From: Hephaestia caeni
GTDB lineage: Bacteria > Pseudomonadota > Alphaproteobacteria > Sphingomonadales > Sphingomonadaceae
Assembly: GCF_003550065.1 (NCBI RefSeq)
Contig: NZ_QXDC01000002.1
Coordinates: 1,112,260 to 1,176,259 of the forward strand
Length of the DNA stretch: 64,000 nt
Direction: 5' to 3'
The position numbers and the translations under genes are program-made. Positions 1 through 8,268 of this stretch are shown here, one piece after another. Position 1 is the first letter of the stretch. Each line of letters begins with the position of its first letter. A model generated the notes under the pieces. It made no database searches. It worked only from the letters and a program-made list of their open reading frames with translations, and had not been told where the DNA came from.

Positions 1-488
1 AGAATGACGACATGGGTATGGAGCTGCGGGTCGTGCTCGCGGCTGGCATATTCGGTGAAACGCGCGAACAGCAGCCGGCCCGTCGTCTCGTGGACGATCT
101 CGCCGTCCACCCGGCGGCGCAGCTCGGCATGTTCCTCGGCATAGGCAAGCGCAACCCCGACCGCCCGCTCGTGCGCGGCAAGGATGCGCTCGTCGCCCGT
201 GACCAGCGCCAGGATCGAGATCGACTTGGGCGCGCTGATCGTGAAATCCCAGCCGGGATGATGCTGGATGCCTTCCTTGCGCCGGCGACCGAGCTGCTGG
301 TCGCCGACCTTGCCGGCGAGCAGTTCCTCGAACTGCTTGGGGTCGACAGGCCCGGACAGGCCGAGGCTGGCGGCGAGCTTGCCGCCCCATTCGGAGGGTT
401 CGTTGCCGCCCTTGGTATAATAGTCGCCGATTGTATAGTAGCGGCCGATATTGGCGGGTGTCCCCTTGAGGCGGCGAGGATGGATCAT
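1..488 (-). CDS. MobF-family conjugative relaxase, N-terminal part (runs off the window)
   Basis: About 162 residues are visible, reading leftward from the ATG at 488. The N-terminus has paired tyrosines (RYYT, then DYYT), and further on is the histidine-rich metal-binding motif HDPQLHTH. Together these are the hallmarks of TrwC/TraI-type HUH relaxases. Such enzymes nick oriT, stay linked to the 5' end through tyrosine, and usually carry a C-terminal helicase, which would lie outside the window. The start overlaps the traD stop by 4 nt (ATGA), so the two are translationally coupled. The gene order RHH protein, coupling protein, relaxase matches trwA-trwB-trwC of plasmid R388. Family assignment is strong; the full length cannot be seen. 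Confidence 0.92.
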   Translation of the reverse strand, partial: MIHPRRLKGTPANIGRYYTIGDYYTKGGNEPSEWGGKLAASLGLSGPVDPKQFEELLAGKVGDQQLGRRRKEGIQHHPGWDFTISAPKSISILALVTGDERILAAHERAVGVALAYAEEHAELRRRVDGEIVHETTGRLLFARFTEYASREHDPQLHTHVVI

Positions 489-2635
489 GCCGGCTTCGCC
501 TTCTCACGCGGGCCTTCGGAACGGCCATGGCTGTCGAGCCGCACACGGATCGTGCCGCGCGTCGCCCCCAACAAGGGGATGGGGGTGGCAACCCTGTTCT
601 CCTCGTCGGGATGATCGTCGATCGGCGCTCCCTCGTCCGTCATGCCGGAATCGCTGTGGTCGGTGGGTCCGAACACCTCATCCTGCGGCACGGCGTCCTG
701 GGGATCCGGCAGGCTGGGCGGCTCCTGGGTCGGCTCCCGCGCCGGCGGGGGATTGGCCTCGCCGGTAAAAAGATCGCCTTGCCCCGTTCCGGGAGACGGC
801 GGCGTGTCCGGATGTCCCGGACCCTGCCCTCGCCTCGCGGCCTCCTCCCGCGCCTGGCGCGCGCGGCGCTCTGCCCACGCCTGGGAGATGATGGCCTTGC
901 CGAGCGGCAGCCTTTTGGGGGGCTCGGTGCGTTCAACGAACGCGGCCGCGATCGAAGGCAGCGGATTGAAGCGATCGGTGAAACGGACGACGGGGAGATT
1001 GCGCCCGAAACGGAGGAAACCCGAAAGGTTCGGCAGATGGGTGACCTCGGTGTCCAGAACCAGCGGGCGGGTCACCTGCATGCGACTGAGGTTCACCCCG
1101 TCGCGCATGTCATTGACGCCGTAGCTCATCCCCTCGTTGGCTTCGACCTGCTCGACCCGGCCAAGGTTTTTGGAGATAAGTTCCGAGGTGTCGCTATCGT
1201 TCGCCCGGAGCGCGACCCAGGTCGAGCAGTAGCCGGTGATGGCCGCCGCATCCTCCTTGCCGTAGGTCGCGGTCAGCTGGGGATAGGACTGGAACCCCAA
1301 TATGCCGCAGCCGCCATATTTGCGCGCACGGGCGAGGAAGTCGGATAGGCTGGGGAGCTTCTGGAGCGTCGGCAATTCGTCAATGACGCAATAGAGCCGC
1401 CGGTCGCGGTCGGGCGTGAGGCTCATGATCGCGCTGATCGCGATGTCGAGCCAGACCGTGATCAGGGGGCGCAGCGAAGGAAGCTGGTCGGCCTTGACGG
1501 TGACGAACAGCCAGCTGTCGTCCTTCTCGTCCTCGACCCAACGCCGGATCGAGAAGCCGTCCTCGGTATCGTCGAGATAGGCGAAGCTGCGCATGACCGA
1601 GGCAAGCTCGGCCTGGACGCCGGCCGAGGTGCGCTCTCCCTCGGCGGAGATGAAAGCGGCGGCATCGGTGCCCTTCACATAGGCGGCAAGATCGGCGAGC
1701 GGGGAACGCAGCACCCGATCAAGCAGGACCGAGATGAGCGTGTGCTTCTGCCGCGCGAGCTTGCGCAGGACGGCGACCAGCGTGCCGCGCGCGGCCTTGC
1801 TCCAGAACGGATCGCCATGTTTGTCGGGGATCGTAGATTCCGCGATCTGGTCGTAATGATACTCCCGCGGAACATCGACCCAGGGACTCCAGATGTCGGT
1901 GCGCTTGTCGAGCGGGTTGAGCAGGATGTCCCTGCCGGGGCGATAGAATTTCTCAACGAAGCTCCCGGCCGTGTCATAGACGATCGCCCGCTTACCCTGC
2001 TTGCGGATGCCTTCGAGCATGGTGGTGATGAGGTTGGTCTTGCCCGTTCCTGGAGCGCCGACCAGCAGGATATGTTCGGGCTCGAAGGCTTCCGGCACGG
2101 CGACGCCGCCGATTGTGAGCGCCCCCTTCTTCTGCCCCCGGAGCGCGCGCCGCACTTCCGAGGCCGTCCCGAAGCGGGCGCCGCGCAGATATTCGTTGGA
2201 GCCGAGCCCCTTCCCAGTTCTGGTAAAATAGAACCAGGCACTGACCAGTCCGAAGAGGGCGACCACACCGGCAATGGCCGCCCCGTGGATGAGGTCCTTT
2301 TCGAGTTTGTGGAGCGCCTGCTTCGCGACACCGGAGTCGGCGAGGGTGTCGGCCGAGGTCCAGTATTGGCGCCCGTCGGGGGTGCGGAACAGCACCGGGT
2401 CATTGGTCCCCGGCGCCGCATCCGCCTTGATGGTCGCCTCCACCAGCTTGGCGAGGACGAAGCGCTGATAGTCGGTCGACTTTTCGAACGCATACCAGCA
2501 GGTCCCCATCAACCAGAGGATCAGCCCGGCCAGCACGGTCTGGAAAAAGACCTGGGTGGTCATGCGGACATTGTGGACGATCGCCTGCCCGCCCCGCGTC
2601 CAGCTCCCCAACGTGTCGTTGCGGAAGATGCTCAT
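485..2635 (-). CDS. traD: Type IV secretion coupling protein, TraD/TrwB-like ATPase
   Basis: This 716-residue protein would link the relaxosome to the transfer channel and pump DNA. Two hydrophobic segments (about residues 28-48 and 117-136) flank a short periplasmic loop, followed by a cytoplasmic ATPase. The Walker A sequence GAPGTGKT is near residue 193. A Walker B-like stretch, YCVIDELPTL, is near residue 405, followed by an ARKYGG segment typical of TraD/TrwB. The C-terminal tail is rich in proline and acidic residues, as in many TraD proteins. A strong purine-rich ribosome site (GGGGGAGGGG) precedes the ATG. The gene is coupled by overlap to the relaxase. The rest of the type IV secretion system is not in this window. 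Confidence 0.93.
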   Translation of the reverse strand: MSIFRNDTLGSWTRGGQAIVHNVRMTTQVFFQTVLAGLILWLMGTCWYAFEKSTDYQRFVLAKLVEATIKADAAPGTNDPVLFRTPDGRQYWTSADTLADSGVAKQALHKLEKDLIHGAAIAGVVALFGLVSAWFYFTRTGKGLGSNEYLRGARFGTASEVRRALRGQKKGALTIGGVAVPEAFEPEHILLVGAPGTGKTNLITTMLEGIRKQGKRAIVYDTAGSFVEKFYRPGRDILLNPLDKRTDIWSPWVDVPREYHYDQIAESTIPDKHGDPFWSKAARGTLVAVLRKLARQKHTLISVLLDRVLRSPLADLAAYVKGTDAAAFISAEGERTSAGVQAELASVMRSFAYLDDTEDGFSIRRWVEDEKDDSWLFVTVKADQLPSLRPLITVWLDIAISAIMSLTPDRDRRLYCVIDELPTLQKLPSLSDFLARARKYGGCGILGFQSYPQLTATYGKEDAAAITGYCSTWVALRANDSDTSELISKNLGRVEQVEANEGMSYGVNDMRDGVNLSRMQVTRPLVLDTEVTHLPNLSGFLRFGRNLPVVRFTDRFNPLPSIAAAFVERTEPPKRLPLGKAIISQAWAERRARQAREEAARRGQGPGHPDTPPSPGTGQGDLFTGEANPPPAREPTQEPPSLPDPQDAVPQDEVFGPTDHSDSGMTDEGAPIDDHPDEENRVATPIPLLGATRGTIRVRLDSHGRSEGPREKAKPA

Positions 2636-2807
2636 GGCCGGCCCCTCCCCCGAACGGCTGGCGGTGCGCTACGGCATGCCCCCGGATTTGGGATGGCCCT
2701 GACCGGCAGGGAATAATCGCAGGCAATCGCGCGGCCGGACGGGAAGCCCGCCGAGGGGGAACGCGAGGCCGGGCATGTGTCCGCGAGGTGGGGATCCGCG
2801 CGCCGGG

Positions 2808-3107
2808 TCATGGCTGTTCGTCCGGTGAGAGCAGCCCCTTTTCGAGGAGCAGCGCCCTGGCGTCGGCCATGCCCTGTTCGAGCGTCTCGGGCGACCGGCG
2901 TCGCACCGATGCCGCGAGGATAGAGAGCGTCTGCAGGACGCAGGAGAGGATTTCGTCCTGCGTCGTGTAGACGTAGCCGCCGCGGGGATCGGCGGTCTGG
3001 TCGATCGCGGGGCGGAGGAGTTCGGCGACGCTGACGCCGACTTTACGGGCACGGCGCTGCAGCCGCTCGTAAAGGGCATCGTCGATCCGGATTGTGACCC
3101 TTGCCAA
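2808..3107 (-). CDS. Ribbon-helix-helix relaxosome accessory protein (TrwA-like, putative)
   Basis: This 99-residue protein begins with an RHH pattern (VTIRIDDALYERLQRRARK) and a following helix (VSVAELLRPAI). It starts at a TTG eight bases after GGAG; no in-frame ATG is present. It sits upstream of traD and the relaxase and next to the oriT-like repeats, the position of TrwA/TraY-type proteins that bind oriT and stimulate nicking. The oriT-binding role is inferred from position and fold only. Confidence 0.75.
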   Translation of the reverse strand: MARVTIRIDDALYERLQRRARKVGVSVAELLRPAIDQTADPRGGYVYTTQDEILSCVLQTLSILAASVRRRSPETLEQGMADARALLLEKGLLSPDEQP

Positions 3108-3189
3108 GGTGATGCTCCGACTGGAGCTTCGACAAGGAGGTCACGACGCACAGCAACTATAGCGCAGACAAGCGACGATCACAATAAAA

Positions 3190-3320
3190 TCAGCGTGGCG
3201 GACGTGTCTGCCAGCCGGAAACGGCGGAATTGCGGGGCTTTTTCGGGCAATAGTACTGAGGCGGCAGACGCGTCAGCCAAATAACGTGAAATCTGGCTGA
3301 CGCGTCTGCCAACGGAAACC
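3190..3320. other. oriT: Candidate origin of transfer (oriT) with perfect inverted repeat
   Basis: A perfect 17-bp inverted repeat occupies 3263-3279 and 3294-3310 (arm core GGCAGACGCGTCAGCC) with a 14-base A/T-rich spacer. A diverged direct copy of part of one arm (GACGTGTCTGCCAGCC) lies at 3201-3216. The cluster is in the 464-base gene-free stretch (3108-3571) immediately upstream of the relaxosome, coupling protein and relaxase genes, where MobF oriT sites normally lie. No nic consensus could be assigned with certainty. Confidence 0.6.
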
Positions 3321-3571
3321 ATTGATTATAGGGCAGTTTCAGGCCACAGCACCCGTGCGTACGGTGCATTACAAACCGCGAAGCGCGTGCGTCGCTTGCC
3401 CGCAGCAACGGAGTTGCTGCGTCATCCCTACCGCTGCCGGGCGCACCCATTGCGGTGGTGGTCGATGTGGGGAGATAGGTCGCGCTATGCGGTGGGGTCG
3501 CTTGTGGCGCGGGTGCGCCTGTGCGACAAGGATCGCGTGACGAGCGGGCCAGCCTGAGAAGGAAACTGGTC

Positions 3572-3895
3572 ATGCCTAAAATGTCTGAACGCGATAGGCT
3601 CGCTGATCTGGAAGATCGCGAGAAGAGGATTGCGGTCGAGAAGGCTGCGCTACGCAAGCGGCTACGCGATCGCTATGCGGCAATGGTGACGGCGCTGCCG
3701 GTCGAGCAATTGACGGAACGCGAGTTCCGGGACGTGCTGGGCCATGTGTTGCGGTTGGGCGGCGCTGCCGCGCTGGCTGCGCTCAAGGGGGCGTCGGGTG
3801 CCTCCGATGCTTCCCATTCGGGGAAAGCGCCAGCCGCGCCAAGGCCCGCAAAGGGGGATGACGGTGGGGCGCTCGGCCCTTCGGTGGGGGCGTGA
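3572..3895 (+). CDS. Small coiled-coil protein of the transfer region, unknown function
   Basis: A 107-residue protein. The ATG at 3572 is chosen because GAGAAGGAAA lies upstream; an earlier in-frame start at 3521 is possible. The first 40 residues are highly charged and heptad-like ([20 protein letters not shown]), predicting a coiled coil. The tail is Ala/Gly/Pro-rich. It diverges from the relaxosome operon across the oriT-like region. Small coiled-coil proteins at this position in alphaproteobacterial elements are often annotated as mobilisation accessory proteins, but no motif here proves that. Confidence 0.6.
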   Translation: MPKMSERDRLADLEDREKRIAVEKAALRKRLRDRYAAMVTALPVEQLTEREFRDVLGHVLRLGGAAALAALKGASGASDASHSGKAPAAPRPAKGDDGGALGPSVGA

Positions 3896-3925
3896 ACCTG
3901 TCGGCCCTTCCCCTTTTGGTTCTTC

Positions 3926-3955
3926 CCGCCGCCGCGCCGTCAGGCGCGGCGGCGG
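3926..3955. terminator. GC-rich hairpin between convergent genes
   Basis: A perfect 13-bp stem (CCGCCGCCGCGCC with its complement) and a GTCA loop lie between the rightward coiled-coil gene and the leftward DUF2493 gene. There is no U-run, so intrinsic termination is uncertain, but the position suits a bidirectional terminator. Confidence 0.5.
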
Positions 3956-4059
3956 CCGGGGGCACGACAAAAGGCCAGCGCGCGGGGATGCGCGCCAGCC
4001 TTGGCGGGTCTCGTGTGATGGGTAGCGCGGCGCTGGGGGAAGCGCCGCGCCGTTTGGTT

Positions 4060-5085
4060 TCAGGCGCTGCGCCGTGCTTGCCTGAACGTGTCCCCCTCGC
4101 CGTTCTGCGGCTTGCGGGATGCGGGGGCATCCTTGGGCTTGCGGAAAGCATGGATGGGAACGCCTTGTTTCCGCATGGTCTGATAGAGATTGGCTTGGAT
4201 GCCGGACCCTTCGCAAAGGACGGCTTCCACCGGCTCAAGCTCGCCCATCTTGCGGTTTCGCTGATAGGGAGCCTTGCGCCCGCCTCCATAGAGGCCATAA
4301 GCGACAACGGGGACGCCTTCCCGCGCTGCCCATGCCGCCGCGATGGCGTCCGCCCCTTTCCGCTGCCCGGTGGTAACAAGCGTCATATGCGGAACGCGGG
4401 CCTTGATCTCTGTCAGCTTCGCCCAAAGCGGTTCCCATTCGTCCCAGATGGCGGGGCCGGAAAAGATGACGACGGGGCCTTGCGGCTGGTGCTTCTCGCG
4501 CTTGGCAAGGGCGCGTTCCTGCAAGAAATCCAGCGCATTGATATAGCTTGCGGTGGTGACGGATGACGCCTTGCTGCCCTTGGTCGGTGCCCATGCGCGA
4601 CGCCAGCAAGCGCGATACATGGCGGCGGCATAGTCGCGCATCGTTTCGATGGCGGCGCGCTGTTCCGCAAGCGAGCGGCATTGAAGCTGGGTATCCTCAA
4701 GGTCTTTGTTGAATACCTCGCCCGGTTCCATGCACCGCGTCATATCGCGGATTTTGTCGGCTAGGCGATCCTCCCGGCGCTCCACCGTTCCAGCGACAAA
4801 ATGGAAGCTGTTGACGATACCCCAAGCAATATCCGGGGCGAGCGGGTCAAGCCGCGTGTCCGTCAAGAGGCAATAAAGCGACGTGATAAGTTCGCCGCAA
4901 ACCTTCTGCGCGGTGAACGGTTCGGGCATCTCATGTTCGCCCGGTTCGTCGCCGTGTTCGATGATGGACAGCGGCAACGGATCGCCAAAGGATGCTTCAA
5001 AAGCGGGGGTTGCGGTTTCCTCCGCGATAAGTTCCGGCAGGTCGGCAAATGTGCTAACGGCCTTCTTAGCTGACTTCTTCGTCAT
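4060..5085 (-). CDS. DUF2493 (SLOG-superfamily) protein
   Basis: This 341-residue protein has a Lys/Ala-rich start, a helical middle, and a C-terminal Rossmann-like part. The motifs VVIFSGP and TTGQRKGADAIAAAWAARE match the DUF2493/YspA group, in which a Gly-rich loop followed by GAD binds a nucleotide. DUF2493 genes are common beside DUF736 genes in alphaproteobacterial plasmids and ICEs. No biochemical role is established. It follows the DUF736 gene by 83 bp in the same direction and is probably co-transcribed. Confidence 0.8.
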   Translation of the reverse strand: MTKKSAKKAVSTFADLPELIAEETATPAFEASFGDPLPLSIIEHGDEPGEHEMPEPFTAQKVCGELITSLYCLLTDTRLDPLAPDIAWGIVNSFHFVAGTVERREDRLADKIRDMTRCMEPGEVFNKDLEDTQLQCRSLAEQRAAIETMRDYAAAMYRACWRRAWAPTKGSKASSVTTASYINALDFLQERALAKREKHQPQGPVVIFSGPAIWDEWEPLWAKLTEIKARVPHMTLVTTGQRKGADAIAAAWAAREGVPVVAYGLYGGGRKAPYQRNRKMGELEPVEAVLCEGSGIQANLYQTMRKQGVPIHAFRKPKDAPASRKPQNGEGDTFRQARRSA

Positions 5086-5168
5086 GGGTCTGACTCCTGA
5101 TGGCAGGATGATCGGTTAGGGTCCGGGGAAGCGTTGCTGCGCTCCCCCGGCCCGTCTTGGTCCGGTTC

Positions 5169-5642
5169 CTAGACTCTCACCTCGTCGTCAAAATCGGATG
5201 CGGCCCCTTGGCTGGACAGTCCGCCGCTTCCATCGGCGGTGCTGTCACCGAAACCGTAGTCATCGCCACGGTTGCCGGAAGGCGCATTGTCGCGGGGGGT
5301 GCGAATGGCGGGGCCGAAATCGTCGCGCTCCTGCCTGCGCCATGCCACCCGATAGCCTTCCTCCACCGAGCCGAAAAGCGCGATGGGCAGGGCTTCGGGC
5401 ATCGACGGGTCATCAACATGGCCTTGCAGGAAAACCTCGCCGGTTTTCTTGGCGACGGCTTCCCAAAGCGCGCCGACCTGAACGACACGGCCCCCGACAT
5501 TGGGCGCGATGATCTCATAAGCCGGGGCCAGTTCGTTTTCGCTTTCCACCGGGCGCAAGGCCAGCTTGGGCAGGTCGATTGCGCGGGTGGCAATCCATCC
5601 GATGATGCGGCCCTTGTTAAGGTTAAACTCACCGATATTCAT
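5169..5642 (-). CDS. DUF736 family protein
   Basis: A 157-residue protein starting MNIGEF at 5642; a longer upstream reading has no supporting ribosome site. The segments beginning IGWIATRAIDLPKLALRP and ending YEIIAPN with G..VQVGALWE fit the small DUF736 family found next to transfer genes. The C-terminal 45 residues are low-complexity Gly/Asp/Ser. Function is unknown. The 5' leader contains a polypurine tract (AAAAAGGGGAGGGGG) about 60 nt upstream of the ATG. Confidence 0.78.
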   Translation of the reverse strand: MNIGEFNLNKGRIIGWIATRAIDLPKLALRPVESENELAPAYEIIAPNVGGRVVQVGALWEAVAKKTGEVFLQGHVDDPSMPEALPIALFGSVEEGYRVAWRRQERDDFGPAIRTPRDNAPSGNRGDDYGFGDSTADGSGGLSSQGAASDFDDEVRV

Positions 5643-5699
5643 AGCCTTTACTCCAAACGATGCTTCCGGGGCCAATCCCCATCTGCACCTATACTTATA

Positions 5700-5714
5700 C
5701 CCCCTCCCCTTTTT
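5700..5714 (-). promoter_or_regulatory. G-rich polypurine tract in the DUF736 leader
   Basis: The minus strand reads AAAAAGGGGAGGGGG about 60 nt before the DUF736 start. It is one of about ten such tracts preceding genes of this element (see findings). Confidence 0.45.
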
Positions 5715-5901
5715 CGAGTATATTCTATTGTTTTCTTGACAGTATTTCATCGCATTTGGTGAGCCAGAGCCAATAATACGGACGCGGTAGCGTCTCGAAC
5801 AAAGAAAAATATGGCGAAGCCATTCCTTCCTGATCAGCGGAGGACGCGACGGTGGCCGTCTGTCATCGCATTCGGAGCCGCCGTCGCCGGGGCTCAAGGG
5901 T

Positions 5902-6067
5902 CAGGGCTGGTCGGGGCAAGCAAGGGACGTCGCGCTGCGGCCTTTAGAAAAGCTTGGAGTAGAAGGGGCCTGCCGACCGCTTACCCCAAGCGACAACGTC
6001 GGCAGGCCCCTTCTACTCCTAGGTTTTCTTGGCCGGAGGCAGCCCTTGCTTGCCCCGACCAGCCCTG
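5902..6067. repeat. 166-bp near-palindromic element (long hairpin, MITE/REP-like)
   Basis: The ends are a perfect 25-bp inverted repeat (5902-5926 and 6043-6067). An inner perfect 22-bp inverted repeat (5956-5977 and 5998-6019) surrounds a 20-base loop. The bases between the two repeats pair imperfectly, so the whole unit could form one long cruciform. It lies in the otherwise empty 575-bp stretch between the DUF736 and DUF5818-like genes. No convincing target duplication was seen. ORFs crossing it are judged spurious. Confidence 0.7.
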
Positions 6068-6217
6068 GCACGCCGAGACCCTGCGAGGCGGCGCAGAATG
6101 TGATGACAGACATCGTGCGACGCTGATTGCGGGCCGAGGCGTCCTCGCCGAGGTCCGCGGCGACGGTGCCGCAAGCGCGACGTTTGAGGAAGGAAACAGA
6201 GCGTGCCTCTGGGGATG

Positions 6218-6454
6218 CTACGCCGGCCCGAGCCAGAGAACGTCGAGGAGGCTGGGGCTCGCCTTGCGTCCCTCGACGACGACGACTGCGTCCACCAGCG
6301 GCGGGAAATCCTGCGCGCCATTGAGGCGCCAGACGTGGCCATCCTCCATATCGAGGAGGAAACCGCGCTCGGTTCGACGCAGGCGTCCCCGGAGACGCAG
6401 GGGTGCGACCGTCCCGATCACGGCGCGGGATGCCGGCCGATCGGGGCGGCCCAT
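6218..6454 (-). CDS. DUF5818-like small protein
   Basis: A 78-residue protein. The pattern LRGRLRRTERGFLLDM, then VWRLNG and VVVVEGRKA, then DVLWLG is a compact all-beta arrangement resembling the DUF5818 family recalled from sphingomonads. A second family member is at 54,481 in the neighbouring island. No clear ribosome site precedes the ATG. It is divergent from the gene at 6554. Function is unknown. Confidence 0.6.
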   Translation of the reverse strand: MGRPDRPASRAVIGTVAPLRLRGRLRRTERGFLLDMEDGHVWRLNGAQDFPPLVDAVVVVEGRKASPSLLDVLWLGPA

Positions 6455-6553
6455 GCGGAAGACGGATTCATGACCGCGTTCCCGTTGCGAGGATCATTTC
6501 CATTGTGACTATGTTTGCCCTATGTTCCAGTGATGGATGAAAGGACTTTCCCC

Positions 6554-6949
6554 ATGATCGCGGACTATCTCGCCACCTTCGATTTCAACCTGTCGCTGAT
6601 CGATGCGGTCAACGACCCCGACATCGCGGATGTGCGCAGCCAGATCGCCGCCCTCGCGCTCGGGGAAGATCTCGACAGCGGCTACTATGCGACCCAGGAA
6701 CTGGCTGAGGCCTTTCTGGAGGCGGCCCGCGAAGCCAATGCCGAGATCACCGATCCCCATAGCCCCGCGCGGGAGAAGCTGGTGGATATCCTCGACAGCG
6801 GTCCACCCTATCAGCGTAACCTGTTCGACGCGGTAGCCACGTTGCCGTTGGCGGACGCTGCGAGCCATCTCGCCTGGCTTACGGGTGTAATGCGTGATCG
6901 CGCGGACATGTATCGGCCGGTCGAGGCGGCGCGTCTATCGACACGCTGA
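6554..6949 (+). CDS. Hypothetical acidic protein
   Basis: A 131-residue acidic, helical protein. The ATG at 6554 is preferred because AAAGGA sits eight bases upstream; starts at 6515 (TTG) or 6533 (ATG) would add 7-13 residues. No motif is recognised. Codon usage (strong G/C third bases) supports coding. It is one of the few rightward genes in this part of the ICE. Confidence 0.65.
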   Translation: MIADYLATFDFNLSLIDAVNDPDIADVRSQIAALALGEDLDSGYYATQELAEAFLEAAREANAEITDPHSPAREKLVDILDSGPPYQRNLFDAVATLPLADAASHLAWLTGVMRDRADMYRPVEAARLSTR

Positions 6950-7242
6950 AGACCCCGCACCCACCTGCGGCATCCGGTAATTTCGCTCGGAACCGACTGG
7001 CAGTTGCTGCCCGGTTGGTTTAGAGGAGCGTGTCCGCCGGTGGCGGGCCGGAGAGTCGAAACTCCGAACAATAGAGTCGGCGCATGCCTTGCGGCCGGAT
7101 TGCCTGTATTATGTCCAGGCTCCGGCTAAAGATCAGGCACGCGTTCTATTGTTCGCGTCTTTCGACCGTCCGGCTCAGGGGCCGGCATCCTCCTCCGGGG
7201 AGGGTGCCCGCCGACTGAGCGCGACGGGACGGAGAAGCACAC

Positions 7243-7392
7243 ATGACAGACGAAGAGCCAAGGCTGGAAAACGCCATCAAGCACATGGAGGCGGCACTTG
7301 AGTGCCTCGTCGACCCCAAGGACCAGGTGGTGGCGATAAGGCTTTCGCACGCACTTGACCTCGCACGGGAGCGATTGCTCGAAAGAACCTGA
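7243..7392 (+). CDS. Small hypothetical protein (49 aa)
   Basis: A short ORF starting MTDEEPRLENAIKHMEA after GGAGAAGC and ending just before the PIN toxin gene on the other strand. It is acidic and predicted all-helical. No family is recognised. Good third-position GC and a plausible ribosome site support it, but its size keeps confidence moderate. The 293 bp before it (6950-7242) show nothing recognisable. Confidence 0.5.
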   Translation: MTDEEPRLENAIKHMEAALECLVDPKDQVVAIRLSHALDLARERLLERT

Positions 7393-7417
7393 GGAAGGAT
7401 ATCCTTCCCCCAACTGG

Positions 7418-7870
7418 TCAGGATAGCGCCAGTGTCGTGGGATCATCCTCCCACGGATTGAATATGGCCGCACCGCTGTGACGCACATCCTTGACGTTGC
7501 GGGTCACGAGATAAAGCCGGTGCTCGATCGCGGTGGCCGCCAGCATCGTGTCGACAACGCTCGGTGTATGGCCCGTGCCTAGCTTGACGTCGCCGGAGAT
7601 TGCTCCCCATCGCCGGATGATCGCGTCATCAAGGGACAGAATGCGACCTTTGAAACGCGCTTCGAGTGCATCGCGAGCCCCGATATAGCGTGACCGCTCA
7701 GAATGGTCGGCAGGTATGGCGTGGATGCCCTTGTCATATTCACCGAGCGTCAGGATGCTGAGGAACAGCGCTTCTTCGGGCTGCTCCGACGCCCATGTCT
7801 TCACGCTCGGCGCGCCGCCCGGATTGATGAGCGCGGCAATCACATTGGTGTCGAGAAGCCAGCCGATCAC
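7418..7870 (-). CDS. PIN-domain toxin (VapC/FitB-like)
   Basis: A 150-residue PIN domain. The acidic catalytic residues are visible in WLLDTNVIAAL (near residue 7), the GEYDKG region (near 45) and SVVDTMLAATA (near 107). PIN toxins are Mg-dependent ribonucleases. The gene overlaps the upstream antitoxin by 4 nt, the usual type II arrangement. Confidence 0.88.
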   Translation of the reverse strand: MIGWLLDTNVIAALINPGGAPSVKTWASEQPEEALFLSILTLGEYDKGIHAIPADHSERSRYIGARDALEARFKGRILSLDDAIIRRWGAISGDVKLGTGHTPSVVDTMLAATAIEHRLYLVTRNVKDVRHSGAAIFNPWEDDPTTLALS

Positions 7871-8181
7871 AAGACGATATCCCGTCCGCTATCGCGTTCG
7901 CGCGTCAGATCGACGCCGTCGAGGTGCAGTCCTTCGAGAAAGGCGACGAGCGGCTTCTTACGCTCGGGCGGCAGCAACCTTTCGAGTTCGTCGGCGCTGA
8001 TGATAACGACGGCATCCTTGCCGCGGACCGTGACGCGTTGCGGCCCTTCGCTGCGGGCCAGGCGAACGACCTCGCTGAACCGCGCCTTGGCGTCTTCGAG
8101 CTTCCATCCGCGCGCCGCTGGTGGAAGCCTGGAACCACCTTTGCGTGCGGGGCCGTCACCGGCCCGTTTGGGTGTAGTCAT
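7867..8181 (-). CDS. Phd/YefM-type antitoxin partner of the PIN toxin
   Basis: A 104-residue protein with a basic N-terminal extension. It continues with the Phd/YefM pattern WKLEDAKARFSEVVRLA and VTVRGKDAVVIISADEL, and has a C-terminal tail that would wrap the toxin. It lies directly upstream of and overlaps the toxin. A 20-bp near-palindrome at 8193-8212 just before the ATG is the likely autoregulatory operator. Confidence 0.85.
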   Translation of the reverse strand: MTTPKRAGDGPARKGGSRLPPAARGWKLEDAKARFSEVVRLARSEGPQRVTVRGKDAVVIISADELERLLPPERKKPLVAFLEGLHLDGVDLTRERDSGRDIVL

Positions 8182-8192
8182 GAGAATTCTCC

Positions 8193-8212
8193 ATCTGACC
8201 AGCTAGTCAGAT
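8193..8212 (-). promoter_or_regulatory. Near-perfect 20-bp palindrome, probable antitoxin operator
   Basis: The sequence ATCTGACCAGCTAGTCAGAT is self-complementary except for one pair. It ends 12 bp upstream of the antitoxin ATG, beside AT-rich promoter-like sequence. Phd-type antitoxins bind such sites. Confidence 0.6.
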
Positions 8213-8268
8213 ATAATGGCCCAGCTGTATCGGCGCAAGCTCGATCCGGCATCGGCGGGTCCCGTGCG

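Noticed and set aside
1742..2716. Long rightward ORF opposite traD
   Set aside because: It is the high-GC shadow of traD. The traD frame has ATPase motifs and a ribosome site; this frame has neither.
5811..6473. 220-residue ORF through the palindrome
   Set aside because: It spans the 166-bp hairpin with Arg/Pro-rich low-complexity sequence on either strand; probably not coding.
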